60,000 nt of DNA from Membranipora membranacea (GCA_914767715.1 OU612067.1:3784001-3844000); one strand, 5' to 3'; shown: positions 1 through 11,070, counted from the first letter of the stretch. A program made the numbers and translations. The notes: generated by a model from the letters alone, not told the origin.

Positions 1-2195
1 AATTTCTGGAATCCAAATGGTCAAGGACATAAAAAATAAGATCCCCACCTGACAATTGTGGTCTCCTTTAATGCCGGGTAGAGGTCATCAGTGGTAGGTG
101 ATTGATTTGGATAACTTTATGAAATGTCTGATAGACTTACTTACTTGTGACCATGTGATGAGTGCCATATACATTTCCATCATTTATCGCAATCCCCTTT
201 ATAAGGTGAGACAAGACATCAGTGGCATTTATATCTTTTCTATTTGCTATAAAGTGCAAATAATTTGATAAGTAAGTAATCAATATATGTGACCCAGTCA
301 TTCAAAGTCAATAACATACTAGTAGAAAGGTAGAGCAAGAAATAGTTTTGGTAAAGTTTCAAGTTGTCAACATTTTTTTATATAGTTTTATTGAGTTTGA
401 TATATATATATATATATATATATACAAATATATATATGTATATAATCACTGTAAAATAAATCAACCTCTAAGAGCGGTTCAGGTTTTCTATTCATTCGCA
501 AAAAAACTTCATGCTTTGTTTGACCTCTTTATGCAACCATCTATCTACACTTATAAATTTCTTGTTTCTGCTCTTCTTACAATCTACTTAAAGTGCTACT
601 TTGATTTTGTACCGGTTGATAGATGTGTCCAGATTTTGGATCAGGTTTTAGATCAGGCATACTCTTACTCTACCATTGCACCTTTATTCACAAATAAAAA
701 TAGCTGGATATTGATTACTTTCAACTGATCATATGCTATAGTACTACGAGGAACCTACCAGGTGGGTAACATTCTGATCCATGAATTAACCAGGTCTAAG
801 CAACTGCAGAAGTTGATAAAATTGACAACCATATCAGATGACATTATGTACCAAGGTGCAAATGTGACTAGTGTGTCATTTTGTTCACCGCTATTCGACC
901 CATATAATACACACCACATTGAGGAAGTGTTGCCTGTGTTGACCAAACATGCTCATGCGGGCTGAGTATTGAAACTTAGCCTAAGTTTTAGGCTAGGAGT
1001 AGTATGTACGCTGGATTTCTCACAAATACAATGATGAGTGAATCAATGAACCTTTATTGACACAATGTTTCATGTGAAATAAAAGTGTCGAGTGGCTGCT
1101 GTGATAAAATCGAAAAAACTTCTTGCCCAATCAAAAGTTAAAAATTCATACACAAAAATGTTATCTATGCATCAAAAGTATTTTCAAAAAAACTGCCCTG
1201 ACAGAATTGGTTCGTATTTCTACCCTTGGCTTGACAGAACTTCTCTATAACTTCCATCAAAAAATTAAAACAAAGTCATGATGCGATTATTTATGGTGTA
1301 CTTTTGGTAAGGTAGTATAGTATCAGATAGTTTTTCGGCAGATTTGACTAGTAGATGTAGTGTAGATCTTTTTCTCCATCTGTCATATAATGGTAGATGA
1401 ATCCAAATAATACGTGATAGTGATCATTTTCAATAAATCCATATAGCGACAGAGGCACCAATAAGAGTGCAAGTGATTTAGGGAGCACAACAGAAACATC
1501 TATAATTGAAGACAAAAGTGCCTAGAGACAGCTCATCTTGCTTTTCAGATACTATTGCAGGGCTCAAAGCAACTAGGAAATTCATCAAAAATACTTATGA
1601 TTACACTAATAAGCAGCCTGATGTTTTGGCATATATTTTTGTGTCATTGATGACAAAAAGAACCTTGAACTGGTTACCAGACGCTTCAAATCAAGATCTG
1701 GAGGATCTGAAGATGTGAAAGATCAAAAATTGCAAATATGCAAATATGGACAGAGAAAACCATATCAATGTTGGTCACCTCATGTTATCTTAACTAGCTA
1801 ACAACGACCGATCAAGTCTTTGGGAGAGTTTATTATTATTTAATAGTTCGAGGTTTCCGGGACCAACCAATCAGTCAACACTATGTTGTACCTTCCTGTC
1901 TAACTAGGGCCCAACTGCTGTAAGCTTATCTTTTCTGGCTCACCGCTATGGCTACCTATATTTGATGGTTGAATTTAAGGCACAAGCTCTCACATGTTGT
2001 AGCCATGTCCAGTACCAAGACCTACTGCTTTGGTGGCTTAGGAGAGATGAATAGTCAGCTTGTAATATTTAAAGCGGTCAGGCCGAATCTTTTGATTTTA
2101 AATGTTATGCTGTAGTTGCGTATTGGGTAGCTCTAATCTTTAAGGTTGCCAACTATCAAATTACCATGTAGCCAACTTGAGGTTGTCTTCTATTT
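1..2195. other. No supported gene; AT-rich DNA with a (TA)n tract
   Basis: AT-rich sequence with short random ORFs. A (TA)n microsatellite lies at about 398-440. Short open frames at 762-965 (+) and 1506-1718 (+) have protein-like composition, but they have no splice context I can defend and no recognised motif, so they are not called as genes. No family exon or recognisable element was seen here. Confidence 0.6.
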
Positions 2196-2966
2196 GAGGA
2201 GGGGGAGGAGGGGGAGGAGGGGGAGGAGGGGGAGAAGGGGGAGGAGGGGGAGGAGGGGGAGGAGGGGGAGGAGGGGGAGGAGGGGGAGGAGGGGGAGGAG
2301 GGGGATGAGGGGGGAGGAGAGGGGGAGGAGAGGGGGAGGAGAGGGGGAGGAGAGGGGGAGGAGAGGGGGAGGAGAGGGGGAGGAGAGGGGGAGGAGAGGG
2401 GGAGGAGAGGGGGAGGAGAGGGGGAGGAGAGGGGGAGGGGAGGGGGAGGAGAGGGGGAGGAGAGGGGGAGGAGAGGGGGAGGAGAGGGGGAGGAGAGGGG
2501 GAGGAGAGGGGGAGGAGAGGGGGAGGAGAGGGGGAGGAGAGGGGGAGGAGAGGGGGAGGAGAGGGGGAGGAGAGGGGGAGGAGAGGGGGAGGAGAGGGGG
2601 AGGAGAGGGGGAGGAGAGGGGGAGGAGAGGGGGAGGAGAGGGGGAGGAGAGGGGGAGGAGAGGGGGAGGAGAGGGGGAGGAGAGGGGGAGGAGAGGGGGA
2701 GGAGAGGGGGAGGAGAGGGGGAGGAGAGGGGGAGGAGAGGGGGAGGAGAGGGGGAGGAGAGGGGGAGGAGAGGGGGAGGAGAGGGGGAGGAGAGGGGGAG
2801 GAGAGGGGGAGGAGAGGGGGAGGAGAGGGGGAGGAGAGGGGGAGGAGAGGGGGAGGAGAGGGGGAGGAGAGGGGGAGGAGAGGGGGAGGAGAGGGGGAGG
2901 AGAGGGGGAGGAGAGGGGGAGGAGAGGGGGAGGAGAGGGGGAGGAGAGGGGGAGGGAGAGGAGAAG
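2196..2966. repeat. Purine-only G-rich minisatellite, 9-bp then 11-bp units
   Basis: The plus strand is almost entirely A and G for about 770 bases. The first roughly 115 bases repeat a 9-bp unit (GGGGGAGGA). After a small irregularity near 2305 (GGGGGATGAGGGGGG) the array changes to an 11-bp unit (GGGGGAGGAGA), repeated about 59 times with very few variants; one A-to-G change is visible near 2437. G-runs of four or five recur every 11 bp, compatible with G-quadruplex or triplex formation. The 276-codon open frame across it is an artefact of purine-only sequence, which cannot contain TAA, TAG or TGA without a T. Confidence 0.97.
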
Positions 2967-4262
2967 ATTAGAATAAAAAAGTGTGCATTGACATGATATT
3001 ACTGGTCGGAAGGTTTACTGCTGTTGAACTGACTTTAACTTTCACTGAATTCCATTGACATTTTTATATCAACTCAAAGTCAGATCTGCTAATTTGATAA
3101 TATAATTATATGATAATATTGTGCAAAATAAAAATCTAGAAAATTTTTCATCATTGCTTAAAATCACAAATATTCTCAAATACAAAATAAAAACAACAGC
3201 ATTTGGAGTGACATAAAACGTGACGTCAACCCATTTGAAACAAACAACCTTTTCGGTCTTATTTTCTCAATAAAATGACGCAACGTCATCAGATCAAAAT
3301 TTTGCAGCGCTTTTAACCTTCAGCAGCTTTCAAAGAGAAATAGAAAGCCACTATTATTACTGACCCAATTGTCTTTACCTTAACACCGTTTTAAGAAGAA
3401 GTTATACAGTAACTTACCAGGGGGTATAAATCCAGTAAGATTGACCAAAACCGCCAATTTTTCCCACATAATATCCTCAGTGCCTGTGATAATGGCAGTT
3501 TTGGTCAACCAAAACCGCCAAAATATGCCAAACAAAATATTGTGATTTGTTGCGATTAACATTGTGGTGAGGATTAAAGCATATCTGGAACCATCAAGTA
3601 ACAGTTTTTTTAGGGATGCAGTTCAACTTCTTGATTCCTCCTTTTTTGTTCGTGGCTGTATTTTGAGTCTACATGTAAGTCAAAGCTGCAGCTAGAGAGA
3701 AAACCTCGAATTATGTCGATTTGATCAATCATTTTGAGTAAAGGTTGTGACAGGTTACAAAAGCCGTGTACAAAAACTTAGCAGGTATTTTTATCAGAGG
3801 CTTTGGCCTTTTTTACGTAGATGATAATTAAAATAAAAAACTAACTCAATTCACTGTGAACAAATGTTTTGATAATGTTGAATAAAATTTATGTATGGTT
3901 AATGATAACAATGGAGGTATATGTTGAGAAAGGTTGTTGAGAGCTGTGGTCTTTTTAATTCAAAATAAGTTATTGGGTGGATGCAGTGTCACAAAATTAA
4001 AAGTGATGTTCAGTAATATTAAAAGCAATGAATAATACGACATCTGGATACATCTGAACAGCTGAGAGCAACTGCTATAAAAATTCATTGAGAGTTCTCT
4101 TCCCTTTCACAGGGCAATTAATTACCATCTTATGTCCAACAAAGGTAAGCAAGGGTCGGTAAACCAATCTGCAGAGAAATTCTCTCGAGGATGCTATTGA
4201 GCATCATACCCAAAAAAAGGTTTGGAGGTTAGTAATAGCCTCTGGCAACCCTCTATTGGTCT
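2967..4262. other. No supported gene; contains an interrupted inverted repeat
   Basis: AT-rich non-coding sequence. At about 3445-3515 a segment beginning TTGACCAAAACCGCCA recurs inverted (TGGCAGTTTTGGTCAA), with a further direct copy of CCAAAACCGCCA just after it. This may be a small decayed repeat. Nothing else is recognisable. Confidence 0.5.
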
Positions 4263-5217
4263 TTGATAAATTACCTGCAAGGAGTTGTCGAGCTGTCAAA
4301 TACAGAATGCATCTGCAAAATAATTTGCGGTGATCCAAATGATCCATCAAAATACAGACCTATATCAATTCTGCCTATATTGTCAAAGATTTTTAAAAAG
4401 CATATAAATAAATGTTTAATGACTTTCCTGACTGACATAAAAGCTATTCACCCTCTTCAATCAGGATTCAGAAGTAATTACTCTTGCTCTGATGCTGTAC
4501 ATAAAGTGGTGTCGGATGTGCTCCACCAAAAGCAAAAAAATAGGAGTGTTATAGGAATGTTCTTGGACTTCTGTAAGGCTTTCGACTGTGTAAACCATGA
4601 TATCTTGTTTAATGAACTCGCTTCCTATAAAATAATTGGTTCCTCATTGAAGTTGATAAAATCATTTCTTGATGACCGGCAACAATATGTATTTTACAAT
4701 CAAATTGCGTCAGAAAAAAAACCAATTAACATAGGTGTCCCACAGGGTTCAATTTTAGCTGCGACTTTATTTCTTGTGTTCATAAATAATATGTTAAATT
4801 TACCCCTGTCCTCAACTGGTTATGCGAACGCAGACGATACTGTATTTATATGCCATCATAAAGATCCACAGTCTCTAGAGCAACATTGTAGGAGTGACTT
4901 GGGTGTCATCCAAGAATGGTGCTATAAAAATCGGATGACCATAAATATAAAAAAATCTCATTACCTTGTTTTTGGAAATGCAATTTCATTTAATATTTTC
5001 CAATACCACCCTGTTACAATCATCTATCACTAAACTACTCGGATTTACGATTAGTGATTCGATGTCATTTCAAATTGAATATATAAAAACTAAAATACAA
5101 AAAAATACCAATTTGTTACAATTATGCAGAACATTTTTGACCACACAATCAGCCAGACAGTTTTATTTTCAATGGATCTCATCTCGTTTGGCTGACTCTG
5201 TCCTTGAATTGAGTTGA
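4263..5217 (+). mobile_element. Non-LTR retrotransposon (LINE) reverse transcriptase fragment
   Basis: The open frame at 4263-5033 carries the ordered reverse-transcriptase motifs of non-LTR retrotransposons: SKYRPISILPILSKIF, then QSGFR, FLDFCKAFDCVNHDIL (catalytic Asp region), GVPQGSILAATLF, and a damaged YADD box reading YANADDT. A shifted frame (4966-5217) continues the downstream thumb region (TFLTTQSARQFYFQ). The endonuclease domain and the ORF start are missing, and at least one frameshift is present. It is therefore a dead 5'-truncated copy, of a jockey/CR1-like type judging by the YRPISILP and PQGSIL wording. It lies upstream of the first family promoter module and has no visible role in the peptide genes. 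Confidence 0.9.
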
Positions 5218-5880
5218 ACGTTAACAAATTGCACATAATATGATAGACCAATTGTTTGGGTGCCAAATAAAAGTTGGAGAATTGAAAGCGACTGACCGAG
5301 ATAGTTGTTCTTAAAGGAGGGCTCCAGTTCAGATTCACTTTCTCCCATCCCTAACCAGGTTGATAGATCAACCCATTCCAATTTTGTACATGTGCTCCAT
5401 TTTGGCGCCAAATACATCGGAAAGGTTTGTTCGCATTGATGAGGAAGAATTTGATGTCAGGAGTGAAACTCATATAAACAATGCCTAATCAAACAAGAAT
5501 GTCCGATTTTAGCAAGTACTTGACCTACTAATACTAAATTTTTCTGGGTTCTTGATAAGCAGTTTTATGTTCTTTATTGTCAGTAGAAAGCTAATTGATG
5601 TGAACTTTGTGGGAAACTAAAGACGACTAATAAACCTTGTTTACCAGTTCAGATGGAGTTCGAATTCCGTTTAAAATTACAAAGGCACTTTACTAGATAG
5701 CAAGCAAAGCGAACAAGAAGAAAAACAGGAGAAAATATTTTTTGCTACAAACAAACTCTCAAGTTTGTGACAACTTTAAATCCGCAACGTCAAATCAAGG
5801 AGTACTCCTTGGTCAAATCTATAGTAACCTTTCAAGCCAAGAGTCTTAAATTACTATTATGCACTCAAAATCTATGAATC
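5218..5880. other. Post-LINE non-coding DNA with palindrome CAAGGAGTACTCCTTG
   Basis: No gene is visible. A perfect 16-bp palindrome lies at 5796-5811. It is related to the 18-bp palindrome at 31336-31353 and to degenerate or half copies elsewhere in the window. Confidence 0.5.
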
Positions 5881-5884
5881 ATTT

Positions 5885-7420
5885 CTATATTAAGTGAACA
5901 GAAAACCAACTTCCTGTTGTTGGAGATGGTTGAGGGAAAACATAAATTTAAAATGTCTAGCTCGAATGTTAAACTTTGATACCATCGTAATTAATTATCA
6001 ATTAACTATATATCTGATGTCATCTCTTGTGCAAGATAGCCTGAGTCCTTCAATGACTACCTAAAGGTGGAAAGGAAAATATTCAAATATGTAAACATAT
6101 TATTGTGTCATTCAATCAAATTAAGAAGGAGGCAGACCGTAAGAAACATAGTCGATGATTGAGCTGCGGCAAATATGAAGTTAAACTTTCCCACATTTCC
6201 TTACCACGTTCCTTGTATTGGGTGGAGCATCTCCGTAACATGATTACTCAGAGGTCTGAGATTTGACCTGATTTGCAGTACCCAGCTGTATCAGGATACC
6301 AGGAACTAAAGCTTACAGGACTAATTTAGTGTCTAAGTTAGGAGATTAGGGGAAACTGATGCAGCCATGACAACATGTCCCTCAGCAAACCTAAAATTAA
6401 GCTCTCTGCAAAAGATATCAGAGATCATCTTTGTGATCTTTGTAAGTAATACTGTTGGCCTTTCACTAGTACCGGCAATAACGCTGTGATTTCTTATGTT
6501 ATATTTTGCTACCGACTTTTTACACCTTGACGCACTTTTGTTTAGTGTCTTGAGCCAATCATATCAATACATGAAAATAGCCGACAGCTCAAAGATACTG
6601 TGTCTTCATCGAGCACGAGTGAAGCTTTCCAAATGAGATCCTTATACTTCACCATATGTGTAAGCATACCATAGCTTTTTGGTTTTGATGTCCGATAACA
6701 GATACATCACATCACTACTGAACTACTAAAGTTGAACTGCCACAATCATATATACAGAAAATTGTGGAAATTACCGATCATCCGCCCAGACCACGGCTTG
6801 CCATACGAGATCAAAACATCAGACACTCATCGAGAAGATCAGATAAATGTGTGTATATACAGAAATGTAGGACAGAGAAGAGGAATTGTGCCATCTTAGT
6901 GAACCATAGATACAATGACTTTTAATTTTTCTATATTATGATTGTTTTTACCTCAGAACCAGTTTTTACAGTTTTTACAGTTTTACATTTTCATTTACCA
7001 AGGGGCATGTTTAGTCTGTTATTGTAAGCATTCTCGGATGAGAAGTTTTAAAATTAAAACAAACAAACAAAACAAACAAACAAACTCCAACAGCTCATTA
7101 GCTGTTAAAAAGCTTTGTCTCCCTCGTTAAGATATGGCATCAAATATTTATCATTATTGGATTTCTATTGTTCCAGTTAATGTAATAGAGCTACCACTGA
7201 TAATCTGAACACTATACTATACCAATTATCTTGGATGACTTCTATACATACACATAGTACATACACATACACCGTGTCAAAAGGGAAAATAATACAATAA
7301 TGTTGAAAAAACCTTTTGTTTTTGGTAATTCTTAGTAGCTTTTGGAGGTGTATCATTTTCCATCGGGTAAATATCTATCATATTTTTTATTGGTAAAATA
7401 GTTTTCAATAAGTTTTTATA
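5885..7420. repeat. Segmental duplication, copy 1 (partner 24600-26010), containing a family upstream module
   Basis: From the dyad at 5899-5916 (CAGAAAACCAACTTCCTG) rightwards, this stretch aligns by eye with 24600-26010. Shared landmarks are the GGTTGAGGGAAAA block, the TGTGCAAGATAGCC block, the CCACATTTCC block, the GTTAAAAAGCTTTGTCT block near 7105 and 25676, and the TATTGTTCCAG/CACTGTTCCAG block. Its left part is the upstream region of a lost minus-strand family gene. Its right part leads into the promoter of plus-strand gene A. No coding sequence is visible inside. Confidence 0.8.
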
Positions 7421-7675
7421 ATTTTCAAATTTTTAAATTTTCATAATTTTCAAATTTCAAATAATTTGAAGTCAGCAAATTATTTAAAAAAAAGATTAGA
7501 CCAGTTATTACCAATATTCATACTTTTTTCTAATATTTGAGAATGATGAGCTGTACCAATCACTGTATAAATATTTTCAAGCAGAATCGGAGCCATTAAT
7601 CTTAAGATTCATAAGTGATTCATGTTTGGTGGTTAGGAGACCTATTACCTTAAAGGAAGTTTGTTTTTTTGCAGT

Positions 7676-7710
7676 CAGGAAGTCTGTTTCCTTGTTCTAA
7701 AGTATAAAAG
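7676..7710 (+). promoter_or_regulatory. Core promoter of gene A: dyad plus TATA box
   Basis: CAGGAAGTCTGTTTCCTT (7676-7693) forms an imperfect inverted repeat of GGAA. About ten bases later comes TATAAAAG (7703-7710), roughly 84 bases before the start codon. The same dyad-then-TATA order and spacing is found before genes D, E, F and G. The dyad half-sites resemble ETS or NFAT core sequence, but the binding factor is not known. Confidence 0.85.
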
Positions 7711-7793
7711 CAAGTATCAAAGAGAAGAAACATCACAAAAGTAGAAGGTGTTACAAAGACAAGGATAGAGGAAAAAACAAGACTCTTTCAAAG

Positions 7794-8573
7794 ATGAACA
7801 CGTAAGTAAAATCATCAATGATTGTTTGTCCTTTGTGATAATGTTTTTGGCTGAAATTTATAATTTATTATTTTATTCATCATATTGAACAACTTTTGGA
7901 CGGTTCAGGTCATGATTGCAGGAAAATCTGTTCCTGCAAATGTTAGATTCTGAGATTCTAGTCTGATTGTTTTTTTCAGGTTTATAATTTTCTCTATGGC
8001 TGTGATGGTGCTCAGTAGTCTTGTAGCAGGAGGATGGCCTGGTCAACCTGGTCAGAGAACAGCTTGTTTTCCTGGTCAGCCTTGTTACCATCCTGGTGAC
8101 CCCGGTGAGCCTCCTAAGCCTGAAGCGACAGGTCACCCTCTTGGCTGTCCACCAGGAGTGCAAAGACCGCAATGTAAGTGATAACAGATGATAATTTATA
8201 CAATTTGTACCGAAGGCAAACAACCTATGACCTCATTCTCTCATTTCAAGGAATGAAAGCACCTTATTTTTTTAAATATTACTCACACATAATACCAGAA
8301 CACATGAATCATTCATGAACTTAACACAGCAATAGTGCCAATATATGTGTCCATTATAGGGTGAAGCGTGAAAAATTATTAAAATTTAAACATGGGCCTT
8401 ATTATAATCAGAACCTGTTTCTTCCTGATTTAGGTGGCAACCAATGGACTACAACAACCTCAACACCACCATCTTCAGGTTATGGAGATTTGCTCTGCCC
8501 AAAGAACTACTGGTACAAAGACATACCTTCTGGAGCCAACTGTTATCCACTCACTGGATACTGCTGCAGTTAA
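7794..8573 (+). CDS. Secreted GXPG/CCC-family peptide precursor, copy A (113 aa, three exons)
   Basis: Exons join 7794-7801, 7980-8173 and 8434-8573. The donors are GTAAGT and GTAAGT; the acceptors are TTTTTTCAG and CTGATTTAG. Intron phases are 2 and 1. Exon 1 supplies only ATGAACAC. Exon 2 completes a hydrophobic signal peptide (FIIFSMAVMVLSSLVA) and a short Gly/Pro-rich tract with motifs such as GQPGQ and GDPGEP. Exon 3 gives a Thr/Ser/Pro linker (WTTTTSTPPSS) and the conserved tail [12 protein letters not shown] ... [11 protein letters not shown]. It is the only intact copy ending CCS rather than CCC, and its tract carries three extra Cys, so the mature chain has eight. Instead of RYKR the junction reads QRPQC, so the furin site is absent. 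The start is chosen by shared exon 1 structure with D-G. The product is very likely secreted; its function is unknown, possibly defence, matrix or adhesive. Confidence 0.9.
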
Positions 8574-8680
8574 CTTATCATCAAATTTAGTCAATTGGAT
8601 AAGCATTTCGTATTTTGAGCTTGATGTAAGACTATGGTTGAAATGAGATACTGTCTTCTTTTGATCCTGCTAGTATGCAA

Positions 8681-8686
8681 AATAAA
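8681..8686 (+). terminator. Poly(A) signal of gene A
   Basis: AATAAA about 108 bases after the stop codon. The preceding 3'-UTR words (CTTCTTTTGATCCTG) recur before the poly(A) signal of gene E (CTTCTTTTAATCCTG) and in the 3' flank of copy C. Confidence 0.8.
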
Positions 8687-8851
8687 ATTGAATGTAATGC
8701 ATCCATAACTTTGTCAGCATTTATATCTATGAATATTCACACTTTACACTATTGACAGCCAAATAGTGTGCTTGTAGTCTTAGTAATACATGACCAGCAA
8801 CGAGTAGAAAATTGCAGAGAAAAGCTACCTGTTCCCAAATATTTCAGCTTA

Positions 8852-9250
8852 GGTTTGGTTTGGTTTGGATTCTATTTCATCAAACAAGTGAAGATATAGG
8901 AAACTAAAAATATAAGAGTAAAGTGGTGTTGAGGCCTACATGCGCAATAACTATGACAATGTCGCAGCTAGTCGAGGCGTAAGGCCAGAATGCCATATGA
9001 GACGCTGCAATAAAAATCAATTAATCTAAAGTTCCAAACTTAAAGTCAAGAGGTGGAAATTGAGAGCCGTTTTAAAGTCGGCCTGAATCTTCACTGATTT
9101 CAGGTTGCCAGGCAGATTGTTCAACAGTGCTGCCATTCGATATGAGACCCTTGTGACCTGGACTGGTTGTGGAATTGGGGAGATGAAGTTTTATGTTGGA
9201 TGAGCGTGTGTTGTAGACATGATTGGAATTATGGTGTAAATAAGAGGAGT
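8852..9250 (-). mobile_element. 3' end of a LINE, reverse orientation, with (AACCA)n-type tail
   Basis: Reading the minus strand from about 9245 downwards gives, with one frameshift, YNTRSSNIKLHLP followed by VSYRMAALLNNLPGNLKSV and QADFKTALNFHLL. This is the C-terminal signature of jockey/CR1-like reverse transcriptase ORFs, in which an aromatic-R-x-A-x-x-x-x-N-x-LP block precedes a short FK-x-x-L block. Further 3' on the minus strand the sequence ends in three CCAAA repeats (8852-8869), as LINE tails often do. The rest of the element is absent. Confidence 0.7.
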
Positions 9251-10319
9251 GAATTTTTTTATGGGCACAGATTAATGTTTTAATTTATTTATCCTAAAAA
9301 TATTTAATTTATAAAAAGTTGAGTGAATGAAGTTAATTTTTCTTACTTAGTTGTTTTTGTCTTCTAATTGCTAACCTAATTACTAAAATGGCTAATAATT
9401 AGAACATAAGTTAATCATTTTTTTAGGGTAGCACCATAAAATATTTATGTCAATCTTCGTCATGTCAAGAGACAATGATGCAACCTCGACCATCTATTTA
9501 TTTTGCTCACAATCGAAATTATAAAAATTGTTGACCATATGAAGAGATTTTACCTCTTTCAACTTGTAAGGAGGTTAGCATCCTTATTTTTTTTGCATAT
9601 ATTAAGTTTACTAATGATGCAATTGTTCCGTCAGCTGTGAGTAATACTTCATGTTCTGCATCTAATTAATACTTAAATACAACCTGTGCCCACATTATGA
9701 TCAGATCTAATCATGAATTTACAAGTTAAGTGAGACTTACCTACGTAGTCCATAAGTTGAAACTTGACTATAATTCTCATTGAAGCACTGCTATACTATG
9801 GGAGACCAAAGGCCATTGTTTAAGCTGTCATTGTTTAAGCTGTGATCCTCGTCGCTTATGGCATTTTCTTGATTAGATTCTCTGGTAGTATCTACCTAGA
9901 GCCTGGTCCCCGGAGTCTACACCGCGTCCAGGACTGTCATTGTTTTCTCTATTATTATTGTCATAAATACCCCGATCTTCTTCTTCTTCCTCCTCATGGT
10001 TGAGTTGTTCTTCGTGTATCTCTACACCTCCAGATGCCGTGTTTATTAAGTAGAAATGTTTAGATAATTTTTAGGAATTTTATAAGAGGAAAATTTTTCC
10101 CCTGTCTTGGTGAGTAAGCTTAACAAGCCGGAAGTGAGGAGCTACGCAGGCGCGGTGGAATCCCTTTGGGAATCCCATAGTATTATTGCAGTGCTTCAGT
10201 ATGAGAATTGGAGGATTACACAACATGCATATTTTCATGTTCCTTCCAAGTCATTATTCCGAAGGGTTACGATTTTCCATCAATATTAAGGATAGTCTTT
10301 TTACTAATTTTTGAAGGCT
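9251..10319. other. No supported gene
   Basis: AT-rich sequence with no convincing ORF, family exon or tRNA structure. A CTTCTT-rich pyrimidine patch occurs near 9975. Confidence 0.5.
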
Positions 10320-10320
10320 G

Positions 10321-10388
10321 TTATATAGTGGTGAGTATTTGAGCTTCTAAATTTTGAGAATCGCAGGTTTAAATCAAAATCACTACAT
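10321..10388 (+). repeat. Degenerate tRNA-like sequence (SINE head or tRNA pseudogene)
   Basis: TATAGTGGTGAGTATTTGAGC followed about 25 bases later by GCAGGTTTAAATC and then CACTACA resembles a tRNA with A-box-like and B-box-like segments and a closing acceptor arm (TAGTG with CACTA). The B box is imperfect (GGTTTAAATCA against GGTTCRANNCC), so this is not called as a functional tRNA. Confidence 0.45.
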
Positions 10389-10619
10389 ATGCTGTTAGTA
10401 GATGTTAGCTCTTCGTATATAGCCCTAGCTTGTCCACCCATTTATTGTACAAGTGTGTGCCAAATAGATGAATTTTATTCTACTTATGGAAGCGTATTCT
10501 GATTTGCCCTTATAGTGGGTTTGAATAGCAATAAAGCTCATATTTCCAAACTCCATTGTGATGTCTTTGACTGGTTTAGTAAACAACATTCATTGGTGAC
10601 AAACAGTTTCAAATGAACT

Positions 10620-10710
10620 TAATAGCAGCAGTATCCTTCTAGAGGGTAACAGTCTTTTCCTAAAGAGTATAATTTCCACAAAATAGTTATCAGGACATAT
10701 CAGCTTTCCA
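10620..10710 (-). pseudogene. Remnant r1, exon 3 of a family gene (F-like)
   Basis: The minus strand ends ...GGATACTGCTGCTATTAAG, matching the GYCCC-stop end of gene F. Upstream it retains degraded forms of CPxNYW (a CCTGATAACTATTTTGTGG segment) and the AGGAAAA region. The reading frame is broken. Its exon 2 partner is at 11763-11895 (-), so the intervening 1.05 kb, with a LINE piece and plus-strand pseudogene B, sits inside what was its intron 2. Confidence 0.75.
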
Positions 10711-10740
10711 TAACTGACTGATTGGTCTGATGCTGTGCAG

Positions 10741-11070
10741 ATGGATGGATGGATGGATTTATTACTATCATAGACAAAAATTTGTCACGAAATACGTTGT
10801 TAATACTGACAAGAAAGAAAAACATGGAAAAATCAGATCTCTGTTGTATAAAAAGTTTTTTAGAATAGTATATTATTAAGTGTATGTATGAGATGTCTTA
10901 AAAAGCTGTCTCTACCCCAAGTACCCCGATATTTAACGGTGCGGTAGCGACCTGAGGGGCATTTAGTTAGAAAGTCATTGGTAAAGTGCTCTTCATCGTG
11001 TATGTACCGTAGTCCAAGTGTCTTGATCTGGTTGGCCACCAGAGCATGTATATCAGGGTGCGGATGGTTA
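10741..11070 (-). mobile_element. Probable LINE 3' fragment with (CCAT)n tail
   Basis: On the minus strand an open frame runs from about 11070 to a TAA at 10860-10862. It encodes DIHALVANQIKTLGLRY, then DEEHFTNDFL, CPSGRYRTVKYRGTWGRDS and a hydrophobic end. It has protein-like composition and no start codon. Its 3' flank finishes in a (CCAT)n microsatellite (10741-10757). A truncated ORF plus microsatellite tail is typical of a 5'-truncated LINE insertion, but the ORF wording is not a reverse-transcriptase motif I can name. It could instead be another transposon ORF. Confidence 0.5.

Noticed and set aside
348-728. 126-codon ORF with a Tyr-Ile run
   Set aside because: The run is a (TA)n microsatellite, and the rest has no motif or splice context.
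762-965. 67-codon ORF with protein-like wording, possibly an exon
   Set aside because: No recognisable domain, no convincing acceptor, and an antisense ORF of the same length exists. Kept only as a note.
1506-1718. Possible gag-like fragment of a BEL/Pao element
   Set aside because: The resemblance to DUF1759-type sequence is vague and no protease or reverse transcriptase follows.
2146-2976. A 276-codon Gly/Arg/Glu-rich ORF
   Set aside because: It is the translation of a purine-only minisatellite. Stops are impossible without T, so openness carries no coding signal.
7873-8223. 116-codon minus-strand ORF over exon 2 of gene A (similar shadows at 16235-16480, 20773-21018, 32701-33030 and 41569-41868)
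   Set aside because: These are antisense shadows of the Gly/Pro-coding exon. Sense-strand splice sites, signal peptide and homology establish the real strand.
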